From the NCBI GenBank assembly GCA_033558025.1, contig JAUCEF010000018.1, forward strand, positions 930,001 to 994,000: a stretch of DNA of 64,000 nucleotides, written 5' to 3'. Shown piece by piece: positions 32,853 through 42,699 of the stretch. The DNA comes from Phytophthora sp. 'mugwort' (Eukaryota > Oomycota > Peronosporomycetes > Peronosporales > Peronosporaceae). The notes below the pieces were generated by a model. The model saw only the letters and a program-made list of their open reading frames with translations, was not told where the DNA came from and searched no databases. Numbering within the stretch: the stretch's first letter is position 1; each line of letters starts with the position of its first letter. Made by a program: the position numbers and the translations under genes.

Positions 32853-35800
32853 ATGACCAAGGAGTTTGACTTTGGACAATCCTGTAAAATATTGATGTGG
32901 AATGTGCACGGGGTGAAAGATGGTGGTCAAAATACTATCTTCCCTCACCTCAAGCACTTTTATTTTTCGTGCGGTTCAAGAAACAAGATTTCGAGATGAA
33001 AGCAAGCCAAGAAGTTAGCATGCTTCGTGAATCAAAGCTTTGCTGGACGAACATTTATGACTGACAAAAACGGAGCCTCACATTGCACATTATTTCCAAG
33101 AAGTGGAGGTGTGGCAACCATCGTGCATGGTTCTTACCTTGGTGTGGAAACAGCGAGGTGGTGGCGTCAAAACCATTCCAGACCGCTACTTGCTTATAAA
33201 ACTTCTCTGGGAGACCACACACGCTACATCCACAATATTTACGCCAAATGACGCGGCGTCAAGGAAGATGCTCTTTGAGTGTCTTCCTGTTAATTTTGCG
33301 GACGATGCTATTCACGTTGTTTGTGGAGATTTTAATTTGGCGTTTGAGTCCGAGCTGGACTCTAATTCAGATCATCATAGTCCTGACTTAAGCGTGCCTG
33401 TACTGCGAGCTTGGTTGGGAGAGCTGAACATGATCGATGCATGGAGGCTTCATCATCCTGAAGATCGTGAATTCTCAGGGCCTCGTCCTCGATGCAATCG
33501 ATTACATCGTTTTTGTATCTGAATCGTTGGTTTCTTCGGGCTATCATGACTCTCGCTATGACGTGTGGGATGAAAGCGATCACAAAGCTCATCATGTTGA
33601 GCTTACATCGTGGCATCACCTTACAGGTCCTGGATTTTGGAGACTTCCTGATTGGCTTCTTCGGATTGAACAACATCGAAATGACATTCAAAAGGAGGCT
33701 AAAAATCTCCTCACCGTCCTGCAAACACCAAGCAATTCGGGGCTAGTGTGGAAATCCTGGAAGCAAAGAATAAAGGTTACTTAAAAAAGTGCCAGAAAAG
33801 TTTGAAGTATGAAGTCTGAAGCGGAAGCTGATCTTGTCCAATCCCGTCAACAATTGGAGGAATGTGCTGATGCCTTAGCTCGAGATGATGAAAGAGCTGC
33901 TGTTGACCTCTACTTTGCCAAGCAGCGCTACACAGACAGTAAAGAAGAGTGGATAGAACTCCAACGAGGAATAGGTTTCGAGCAGTCTGTGACGGAAGTG
34001 GAGAAGAGCTCTTCTTACTTCTTTTGAGCCCCACGCTATGAGTTGCGAACACTCCGTTCGATTCCATCAAATTTGACGATGATTCGGTTTCAATCGACCC
34101 TGTAAGAGTCACACACGGATTTCAGGAAAATTGGGGCAGCATTTTTGGAGACCCCCAATACGCTCAGAACGAGTCGTCACCCGATAGCTCAGCAACGCCT
34201 GTTAGACTCCATAGACCAGAAACTGAAGCCAGAAGCAAGGGAAAGCCTGAAAGCGACCTAACCAGTGAAGAATGTAGAGCAGCAATACGCTCCATGCGCT
34301 CTAACTCGGCTCCAGGCCCAGACGGGTTTACCTCAGCTTTCTTCCAAATCGACCCAGATCTCTTCGGAAACATTCTGCTAATTGTGTTTCGGTACCAACT
34401 TGAAAGAGGAGAACTCCTTCCGCATCAGCGCTATGCCTCAGTAGCGTTGCTGTTCAAGAAAGGTGATCGAACGGATCCTGGTAACTTTCGACCCATTACG
34501 TTGATACCTGTTGAAGTGAAGGTGCTGTCTCGGGTTTTAGCGGATCCAATGAAACCTTTCATGACATCGCTGATACATCCTGATCAGAAAGGATTTATTG
34601 CAGGACGCTCGATACACCACAAGTCATTCTCGTTCGCGATCTTTAACATTTGGTAACAATCCGTCAGGGAAAAGGAGTTGCTGCATTTCTCGATTTTGCA
34701 AAGGCACACGATAGAGTCAATCGCGAATATCTTTTCAAAGTGATGGATCAACAAGGATTTGAACAGCATTTTCTGTCCTGGATCCGCCTAATGTACAAAG
34801 GGTCAATATGCTCACTTATGATAAATGGGTGGACACAAGATCCACTTGAGCCATCAAGAGGAGTTAAACAAGGCGATCCCTTGTCACCGTTTCTCTGTGC
34901 TCTATCGCTGGAGCCGCTAGGAAATTTGCTTCGTGCTGAAAGACAGCTAGGATTGATATTGATGGCGCATTATCCATCCCGGCTTTCATTTTTCGCTGAT
35001 AACACGGCTCTCTTTGCTTAAGATGTTTCCTGCCTTCAAGAGCAATTGCTGATTGTGGATGTTACTCTGCTGGATCTGGACCAATGCTGAACCAGTCCAA
35101 AAGTGTCATAATAAGTCTCAATAATCGTCGGAGAGCCCCCGTGCTGGAACCCCTTCGGTCACTTAAGAGCAGAGAGACAGTCAGATCCCGTTTGGTAATG
35201 CTGACACATCAACGCTACTAGCAACTCAATTGGATTTCTTATTGCAAGACCCTCCTCACCCGCCAGGATGGAAAGCAATCATGTTTCCGTTATGGTGGAG
35301 AATTGTTCAAAGACTGGAAGAAACTGAAGTGGCCAAGTTGTAATTCACTTCGCTACACACGAATTAAAACTTTACAACATGCACTTTTCAGTCCGATACG
35401 GTGGAATTCGTCACGCAACTTTCAGATTTGGTATCCTCACGACTCGTGCTACAAGCCTCTGGGAGAAGCACCGATAAAGTTTCGACGACTTTGCCGTGCC
35501 CTCGCATCGAAACAAATATGCTGCTTAGGAGATTTACTAGACTCATCGCATCGCTGGCCCACGTTCCTACATTTCTTCTGCAAAGTGTGCACCGAGCTAC
35601 AGCCGCTGCTTGGATCCAAAATTGAATTGGCAGACATATCCGTGCTGTATCGTCAGCTGACCAAGGTTTTCAAGCGTGTATTGCCTACCCCGGAAGCGGG
35701 TGGGATACAAATAGTGTCTCAAGGGGTGACTCCTCCAACTTATGGGCTTCTTGGTGAAAAAAGCACTCGATTTTTTTTCCCGATCTTCGATCCGAAGATT

Positions 35801-36398
35801 GGGAGAAGTTGCTCCGACCTGCGAGAGTTGTGGAAAACCACCCTATGCAGGTGCTGGGATGCCCACCAGCGCTCGTTCACTCGACATTGTCTGAGATAAT
35901 ATGGCTTCGACGGTGTCTTATCCCGGTTGTTCACGACGTAAATGCTGCGATTATACTTTGGCGATCTCATTATGGGGTCACGGCTGTACTTTTTGAAGTC
36001 GGTGAATCCAACAATCCAGCAATGTGTGCGAGACTCGTGCGTGGCTATCGAAATAGCTGAGCGTTGCTTTTTTGTCTTTCCCAGCTTTAACGGAGATGTG
36101 GCAATCGCTGTGGAGTCCGTGGAGCAAAGTGTTCAAAAGAAGGCTTGAGTGGAGATTGCTGCTCTTCCCAAAGTTGAGTGACATTAGTCCAGACTGGAGA
36201 CAGCAACACAGGATACGTTTGATGCTGTGGAGAATGCACACGGCGATTGTGTTCCATCTTACGTGGAGACTACGAAACGACATCCTATTCGGAGAAACAC
36301 AAAATCAGAAACCCAGCGTTCAAAACATGAATGCTTCCTTTCGCAGCCATTGCAGATTTGTGTACCGGCACGCGCGGGAATTGAAGATAAACGGCTAG
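32853..36398 (+). pseudogene. LINE ORF2 (endonuclease-reverse transcriptase) remnant
   Basis: Starts ILMWNVHGVKDG, the first strand of an AP-endonuclease domain. VVCGDFNLAFESELDS and, after a frameshift near 33480, a DAIDYIVF segment and SDHKAHH near the domain end are present. The reverse transcriptase runs from 34294 (SNSAPGPDGFTSAFFQ), with FRPITLIPVEVKVLSRVLAD, QKGFIAGRSI, AFLDFAKAHDRV, then PSRGVKQGDPLSPFL and LSFFADNTALFA. The catalytic second Asp is replaced by Asn. At least six frame breaks. Confidence 0.8.
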
Positions 36399-36553
36399 GC
36401 CGCTGCCCTCTGTTCTCAAACGACTGGGCTTTGAAGTTCCCACAGCGTTCAACCTGACTTCACGACAGTGTCGAATCTGGATTCCTCACCTGTAACGCAA
36501 TAGCATTACGAATAGGTAGCTAACAGAGACGGTATATCCTCTACTTAATCAAC

Positions 36554-36763
36554 TTATTTCGTCTTGGCATGCAGAATCGTCAAAACCTGTGCCTCATCTC
36601 TGTCGATAAAGATCCAACCATGGGGAGGATCGTTTTTGTCGGCGTGCCTGTTGTAACAAACCGGCGAGAATGTAGCCTTCAGTACATTTTTGCAATCTGT
36701 GCATTTGATGGTGGGGTGTTTGGCGATGTTGAAAAGGGGCTGGATTGGGGTTTTTGCCTCCAT
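36554..36763 (-). CDS. Small Cys-containing ORF, possibly viral
   Basis: 69 codons from an ATG at 36763. It contains a C-x2-C pair (IKCTDCKNVL) and a later Cys and His (VCYNRHADK), so it could be a small zinc-binding protein. It lies just after the LINE end, in sequence that continues into the virus-like segment on the same strand as the capsid gene. No family recognised; it may be a chance frame. Confidence 0.3.
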   Translation of the reverse strand: MEAKTPIQPLFNIAKHPTIKCTDCKNVLKATFSPVCYNRHADKNDPPHGWIFIDRDEAQVLTILHAKTK

Positions 36764-36799
36764 GTCGAATCGGGGTGAGAATTAACTCGACACCGGATC

Positions 36800-37155
36800 G
36801 GTGATCAGTTTTAATATAATTAATAGTCAGGACCAGAGCAGGAGGTTTCACAGTAGGTGCTATTAATGATATTAATAGTCGAGACCAGAGTCGGAGGTTA
36901 GTATCAATACATAGAGTCGAGATCAGCGGAGGTTAGTGTAGATGTGTAGTAATATCAATAAATAGGTTAGTAATAGAGTCGAGAGGTTAGTCGAGATCAG
37001 AGCGGATGGTAGTAATACATGTATCAATAAATAGGGTCGAGATCAGAGCGGATGGTAGTAATACATGTATCAATAAATAAGGTCGAGATCAGAGTGGAGG
37101 TTAGTAATACCAATACATAGAGTAGAGATCAGAGCGGAGGTTAGTAATATTACTG
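36800..37155. repeat. Minisatellite of ~46 bp units
   Basis: Six to eight degenerate tandem copies of a unit built around gtcgagatcagagcggaggt followed by tagtaatac and atgtatcaataaata. The two clearest units, at about 37030-37120, differ by only a few bases. It sits at one edge of the virus-like segment. Confidence 0.75.
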
Positions 37156-37245
37156 AAGAAAAAAAACTCAACACGAGCTTATTTTTATAATAGATTAACT
37201 TCAGTTTTAAGGTTCGGCATTTTAGTCTTAATGAATTCATTTTGC

Positions 37246-37506
37246 TCAGCCATTCAAGGTAATTATCATCACAAGACTGAATCTGTTTGATCGTTTTATT
37301 TTTGTACTTGCCAAATGACATGATGTATGATCCATCGTCATTGCTAAATTTATTGTTAGGAATTTACCAATATTACTGTTGTCTTTGATGAGACTATTTT
37401 GATTAAATAACCAACGGCAGTATCCGGGGTCAGAGGCATACATCTCTTCAATAGTTTTAGACTTGTGCTTTCCAAAAGTTAATGTGCTCATGTTGTATCT
37501 ATACAA
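37246..37506 (-). pseudogene. Tandem FGK-motif ORF (exonuclease-X C-terminal-like)
   Basis: Two copies of a ~40-residue module in different frames. The first is STLTFGKHKSKTIEEMYASD with YCRWLFNQNSL (from ~37490). The second, MSFGKYKNKTIKQIQSCDDN with YLEWLSKMNSL (37321 down to ~37190), is reached by a frameshift near 37320. The F-G-K-x-K-x-K-T ... Y-x-x-W-L pattern matches the small domain at the C-terminus of exonuclease X and is frequent in ORFs of large DNA viruses. One ORF of two modules was probably broken by the frameshift. The surroundings are AT-rich. Confidence 0.5.
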
Positions 37507-37560
37507 ATAGCAACACTATTTTTCTAAAATTAATAATATTTATTAAGAAATCGTATTTTT

Positions 37561-39318
37561 TCAATGTGAGCTGCTCAATCGGCTCTGTAGACTTCTCCTG
37601 ATGCGGTCGAGCTCAAGCGATCGCTCATAGACTACGAGCACCAGTAGATTTGATACCTGGGTAGCGATATTCGTTCCACTGACCTTGACCAATTGGGGTA
37701 AATCCGTTTCACTAACGCGCGAGCAATCAGCAACAAGGATGCACTGGGTCGTCTGCCATTTGTCCATGCCGATAAGACCATTACTAATCTCACGAGATAG
37801 ATCACCGTTGATAGCACCAATCTTGCTGAACTCATCCAAGAACGACATCCAATCGTACGAGTACACATCTTGAAAGACATTTTTCGGTTGCCTACCTGTA
37901 CCTGGAAATCCCGGATCGACGACTTTTTACTGGCTTGCTGCGACCATGGTGGTGAGTCAAATGGAGATGCGAACTGTTGCGTCGAAGCTGCCATATTGAA
38001 GTGTCCGTTGGTGGTGTTGGCAAACGGTACTACGCATACATATTTTACATTCTTGTGGCTTGAAGCTACTTGAATCGAGAAGGTCTTGTTAGTCGTTAGG
38101 ATGCCAGAACCGGCCTCATCGTTGGCAAACATCTGAGAATAGCAGTCGAGGTAATGAATAGTCTTTATCGGTTTGCTAACGAGAGACGTGGGATTGGCGA
38201 TGTCGTCGAAGGGAAGATTGAGACGAGCCCGCGTAAATGGGAAGTACGAGCCAGATGTAACAATGGAAGTAATGCTGCTGTGAATCGGACCCCATGCAAC
38301 GCGAAGTTTGTCGCTTGATCCAGCCGTAACGATTACATCATTCATTGCATCTGCTGCTGCGCCAAACGATCCAGCAATCATTACCGGACAAATTGATCCA
38401 GCTACGAGCGAAGTGGAGTCAAGATTCATAGTGCGCAAGGTGGTTGTTGCACTGGGAGTCAGCTTCAAATCGCAGTATCCAGTCTGTACCTTGAGCTCGA
38501 GCTTCAGCTGAGGATTCGCTACGAGATCGATCTCAGTGAAAATTGGATGCAAATCCACTAATCAAATCTTCAGCATGTAGAACCATTCACCGAACGTCGA
38601 GCCCTGAGTGAGTGCAGCGCCCTTCTTGAAAGCGCCCGTGCCGCGTATGTGAGCGATAGATTGCGAGGAAGTCGTATTAAGCGAGGGCCAGCCGTACAAG
38701 TTGGTTGCTCCAGCTACTTCGGGGGGATTATTTAGCACGCGACGTAGGGTGGATTCCTCTATATAAGAGCCAGCGAACTGTTTCCAGCAAGCGAGTTATT
38801 GGAGTAGCCATTCCCGCCAACTGCAGCAACAGCAGAATGCTGGGTAGATTCCCAGTCATCGGGAAACAAGAACATGAATGATCCATGAGTTTCAACCTCC
38901 GCGGTCGTCAGCTCAGCCACGGCACGAACGTTTGACCAAATCTGCTTGTACTCTGAATGAGTAATGATACCTTTGCCGTTCAGGTAGACCTTGATCTCAT
39001 CTACAATGGTAGCTACGTTGCATTTGAGACCAACGGCGTAGCGCGAAGGGAGAGCCCCGGCGCTGAGAGCAATAGCGGCAGTATTCTTCATCGATACGAC
39101 AAACGGCAAAACGACGTAGGCACCTTTAGCGAGGCATATCTCTGCGAGCTGTTCAGCGCCGATTGGCAGTCGAATGATACGATACTTGAACCGTACGAGC
39201 CTGATTGACCATCATTCACAACGGCAACGCTCTTGCCGCGAGATACCTTAACAGATACATCCGGCTTGAGGCTTGATTGAAGTAGGAAATGATCAGCTGA
39301 CTGAGTTGAGTCTGTCAT
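37561..39318 (-). pseudogene. Polinton/virophage-type major capsid protein, broken
   Basis: Fragments in consecutive order on the minus strand span ~1.76 kb (about 585 codons), the size of a double-jelly-roll capsid gene. The gene appears to begin at the ATG at 39318 and end at 37561. Readable parts include TIVDEIKVYLNGKGIITHSE near 38990, HPIFTEIDLVANPQ near 38545, and the C-terminal SNLLVLVVYERSLELDRIRR near 37620. Breaks: a frameshift near 39110, a stop near 38759, another near 38560 and a frameshift near 37890. The content of beta strands with little charge is capsid-like, and the adjacent adenain-like protease supports the call. The identification is inference from organisation and pattern, not a database match. 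Confidence 0.55.
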
Positions 39319-39376
39319 GATCTGATAGATTGATTATATCACTGGACTGGTATAGTTACCCTCTGAAAATTAAATA

Positions 39377-39700
39377 ATGAGCTCCTTGATTAAGCCAATC
39401 ACGAGTGACCATGATTTGATTGCACTATCGAAGCAGATTGGTGTCCATATCGATCAAATACACAGCCTTCCTGAGATCAAAGGCCCTTTATTAAAGAAAG
39501 GAACGTCTATAATACTACTGCGATCTGATGACGGAGTCGGTCATTGGACGGCAGTGCATGATGGTCAGTATTTTAATTCGATGGGCGTAGGGCCTCCCAA
39601 AATAGTTGGTGATATCCCCTACAATGAAAAGCAGTATCAATCGACATATGCTGAGTATTGTGGTCCTTGGTGCATTCTCTGGATATACTCAGCAGCATAA
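39377..39700 (+). CDS. Adenain-like maturation cysteine protease (Polinton PRO type), intact frame
   Basis: 107 codons from an ATG at 39377. The pattern is that of the short Ulp1/adenain-like proteases of Polintons/Mavericks and virophages: GVGHWTAVHDGQYFNSMGVG carries the catalytic His and the YFDSFG-like strand, and YCGPWCILWIYS carries the catalytic Cys near the end. A glutamine lies in NEKQYQ, where the oxyanion Gln is expected. Such enzymes cut capsid precursors during virion maturation. The frame is unbroken, in contrast to the neighbouring capsid gene. The starts of the two genes are divergent, 58 bp apart, across an AT-rich gap. Whether it is expressed is unknown. Confidence 0.7.
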   Translation: MSSLIKPITSDHDLIALSKQIGVHIDQIHSLPEIKGPLLKKGTSIILLRSDDGVGHWTAVHDGQYFNSMGVGPPKIVGDIPYNEKQYQSTYAEYCGPWCILWIYSAA

Positions 39701-39708
39701 TCGACTCG

Positions 39709-39895
39709 ATCTACTGAGACGCTCTGAAAATCTCGATATCGATGTCATTTAATTTGATAAAACTATCACGGTACTGATATATCAGTAGCGATCATGTACC
39801 AAGAGGTTGCAGTATCAAGCAATATCCCGTTGCCAAGCTGAAGAGAGCTGCCAAAACTGGCATTCTTAACCTGACTATGGAGCAACGCCATGGTT
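39709..39895 (-). pseudogene. Fragment of a further virus-like ORF
   Basis: On the minus strand a frame reads SSLQLGNGILLDTATSWYMI, then after a shift near 39775 continues RDSFIKLNDIDIEIFRASQ to a stop at ~39710. It converges on the protease gene, with only a few bases between the stops. The beta-rich content suggests a capsid-associated protein, but I cannot name it. The copia LTR begins ~95 bp further on, which may have truncated it. Confidence 0.35.
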
Positions 39896-39989
39896 CTGGC
39901 GTTGCCTCGCCGTCCATCCTTGTTGACATGAACGCCTCGTCTGCATCGTCGTGTTACGACGAGGATACACTGTCCAGGACACGACACGA

Positions 39990-40193
39990 TGTTGGAGGCA
40001 CGCACCTCTCGCATGCCTATTGGACGTAAGCTGCGTGCTCCTACATGGCGCACCGTGATTGGTAGCAGGCAGCACGCCCAAATCGTGCTTCCAAGGAGTT
40101 CCCCCTTTTGCTACAGGCTAGACGTAAATCTACTCGAACTAGTACCAGTAGCTAAGACTGAATGAATCGATCTCATTCTTCAAAATACCAACA
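39990..40193 (+). repeat. Copia 5' LTR (204 bp)
   Basis: Starts TGTTGGAGGC and ends ATACCAACA; the hexamers TGTTGG and CCAACA are inverted repeats, as expected of an LTR. A sequence suited to primer binding follows at ~40196-40215. No matching 3' LTR in the window. Confidence 0.75.
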
Positions 40194-40236
40194 AGTCAAC
40201 AGGTTTTGAGCTCAACGACGCTCCGACGAAGAGGAA

Positions 40237-40782
40237 ATGAAGAAGCCCGACGACTTATTCCGCTCCGACAATTACTTTCACTGGGAATTTAATATGAGGA
40301 GGACGCTGGCAAGAAAATGCCTTGGCGACCACATCATTGTGGTGAAGCAAGAGCATGAGATCACCGAAACCTGGCGGCTGAATGACCAGAAGGCTCTGGC
40401 ACTCATTGCATAGGGTGTAACGCTGGAGCACCAGACCAAGATTCGTGCTGCTGTGTCCGCAAAGCAGGAATAGGATATGCCGAAGGAGTACTACAACTGT
40501 TCTACCCTGCAGAATCGTGTGGCGGTGAACCGCAGGCTACACGAGTTTGCGATGGAGGCTGGTCAGTCCATCGCTACGCATCTCGACCGACTCGATGAGT
40601 TGGTGACGGCTTTGGAGGCCGTTGGTGATGTGATGGACCCCGCTTGGCAGCTCGTTGTATTGCTTGGTAATCTCCCTGCCGAGTACAACACCATCGTGTC
40701 GATCATTGACAATGTCAAGGACGTCACTCTAATTGAAGTCAAGGAGAAACCGCTCAAGGAACATGACAAACAAATTGCATAA
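40237..40782 (+). pseudogene. Copia gag remnant
   Basis: Opens at an ATG (MKKPDDLFRSDNYFHWEFNM), with stops at ~40411 and ~40471. It then runs MPKEYYNCSTLQNRVAVNRR ... LDRLDELVTALEAVGDVMD ... LLGNLPAEYNTIVSI, the UBN2/gag-polypeptide pattern of copia elements. Confidence 0.75.
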
Positions 40783-41985
40783 GAGGCGGAGGAGGCGGCA
40801 TTCAAGGGCCGCCCCAACTCGCGCAAATGGACGGAAAAAAATGCAGCCGAAGGCCAAGACGAACGGTGGCCCGACGAAGAGGTTCGGCGGCAAGTGCTTT
40901 GGCTGTGGAAAGCGCGGGCACAAGGAAGTGGACTGCAGAAGTTCACAACAACATGGCGAAGATAAAACGCTGTTCATGGCTCACCAAGGTGGTGGTGACG
41001 GGTGGCTGGTCGACAGCGGTGCATCGCCCCACGTGTCGCCGAACAAGATGGACTTCGTCACTTACCAACTTCTGAAGGAGCCAATCCGAGTCAGTATTGC
41101 TGACGGAGCAGCGCTGGAGGCCGTGGGTGTTGGCAACATCTACCTTCGAGGCCAACAATATCAACGCATCGTTGTCCAGAACGCCCTTCATGTCCCTACG
41201 CTGGATCGCAGACTGCTATCTGTGCCACGAATTACAGCGCGATTGCTCGTGGTGAAGTTTGGATCGAATTTCTGCTGGCTCATGCAAGGTGACACGACGG
41301 CCCTGAAGGTGCCAAAGGTCGGCAACGCATACGAGCTACACGTTGAGCCCGAACACGCTGCATTGGTGGAACACAAGCCGACTTCAACGCAGTGGGAGCG
41401 GTGGCATGCACGTTTGGGTCATGCTTCGGAAGGCCGTATCTTTCACACGGTCAAAGCTACTGAAAGGATGCCATCGATGTCAACGAAAGACGATGGCCTA
41501 TGCTCAGGCTGCATGAAAGGGAAGAAGTCCGCGACTAGCTTTCCGAAGAGCACGAAGAAGGTGAAGACGACTCGAGTTCTCGAGCTTGTCCATAGTGAAC
41601 GTCTGGGTCCGATGAAGATACCATCCAGCGGTGGGTCGAAGTACGTGCTGCTATTTGTCGATGATTTCTCCCATTACATTGTTAGTTTCTTCCTTAAGAA
41701 GAAGAGCGAGGTGGCGACTGCTTCAGCAAGTACAATGCACTCGTTAAAAATCAACTTGTTCAACAAATCAGGACTGTCAGGACGGACAATGGCACCGAGT
41801 ACGTCAACAAGACGTTTTATGGTATCTGCAGAGCAAGTGGCATAGTTCATCAGCTAACGACTCCCTGCAGCCCCGCACAGAACGGTCTGGCGGAACGCAC
41901 AAACAGAACGGTGATGGAGATGGCCCGTGAAGGGGAAGTCTGGAATGTGGTGTTCTGGTGCGAATGGCTGCCGTAGTCTTGTGAA
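40733..41985 (+). pseudogene. Copia zinc knuckle-protease-integrase remnant
   Basis: The zinc knuckle CFGCGKRGHKEVDC is followed by the protease with WLVDSGASPHVSPNK (catalytic DSGA). The GAG-pre-integrase domain (WHARLGHASEGRIFHTV ... CSGCMKGKKSAT) and the integrase start (LFVDDFSHYIVSFFLKKKSE) follow. A frameshift near 41760 is followed by NGLAERTNRTVMEMA and the frame stops at ~41975. The rest of pol is absent. Confidence 0.8.
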
Positions 41986-42040
41986 ACGAAAGAAGCTGTT
42001 GAGCTTCACCACCACTGGTGCGAAACGAAGGTGATTTCAC

Positions 42041-42697
42041 GATAAGATGTGAGAGACCCTACTGTTTTTTTTAAAGCTGAATCTGCAGTACCGTAAAAAC
42101 TATGTGCAAACGGACACGGCGTGTTCTTGAAGGCTCATCTATAACGTTTTCTGGAAGCCCGAAATATTACTTTATTAACCGCATATGGAAGAACTGGCAG
42201 ATCGACGAGTTTAACCGGTTTGCTTATTGAGGGCCTTTAGTTAGCGTGGGTTCGAGCCCCACCAAGACTAAAGGAGCAGGGTCTGCTGCACGCTGTTTGT
42301 TATCCATGAATAGACGAGTTTGCGCTTCAAGTCTCTTGATATTAAGCTCAGCATGCCAAAGCATTTGGCTACCGTTTTGTTTAGTGCAACAACTTTTTTG
42401 TACTCAAAATAATAGTCGACAATCTCCAGCTTCAGCCATAGTGTTGCATGTGTGTATATGTGTTGGCTTCGTCCGCCACTCTGTCAGATGAGGTCGGCCT
42501 GGTGGCGGCTTGGTCTTGGGCATTATGCTTTGTGTTACCGCCTTCTTGACTGACTGACTGGATGGCTGAGAGCTCGGTCCAGAAGTTTGGTTAAATTACC
42601 AAATTGTGTCCTAAATATTACGGTCGCTGATTGGCTACGTTGAAGGTGTCCGCAAATGGTCAACGTCTGCTTGCACATAAGTTTTACGGTAGTGCAC
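42041..42697. other. Non-coding interval between copia and mariner elements
   Basis: No credible gene. It contains a short tRNA-like 3' fragment at 42246-42269. The rest is unremarkable, with several T- and A-rich runs. Confidence 0.4.
42246..42269 (+). tRNA. Possible tRNA 3' fragment (T-arm plus acceptor strand)
   Basis: GTGGGTTCGAGCCCCAC (42246-42262) is a perfect T-arm with a 5 bp stem and a TTCGAGC loop, followed by CAAGACT. No matching 5' acceptor strand or D-arm is found upstream. It may be a tRNA relic or a tRNA-derived SINE head, not a working gene. Confidence 0.35.
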
Positions 42698-42699
42698 TA

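Larger units (their letters stand above)
30560..36420 (+). mobile_element. LINE (L1-like non-LTR retrotransposon), decayed
   Basis: A long element with a probable 5' UTR from ~30560, an ORF1 region (30868-32506), and ORF2 (32853-36398) with an AP-endonuclease domain, a reverse transcriptase, and a C-terminal helical region ending LTWRLRNDILFGE. Many frameshifts and stops interrupt both. The reverse transcriptase catalytic box reads FFADN instead of F/YADD, so it cannot be active. I could not find target site duplications or a poly(A) tail, so both ends are approximate. Confidence 0.8.
39990..42040 (+). mobile_element. Ty1/copia retrotransposon with 5' LTR, 3'-truncated
   Basis: A 204 bp LTR (39990-40193) with TGTTGG...CCAACA ends is followed by a gag remnant (40237-40782), a zinc knuckle, protease, and the first half of integrase ending near 41985. 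Reverse transcriptase, RNase H and the 3' LTR are missing. Two stops interrupt gag and frameshifts interrupt pol, so it is inactive. Order protease-integrase is that of Ty1/copia. Confidence 0.85.
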
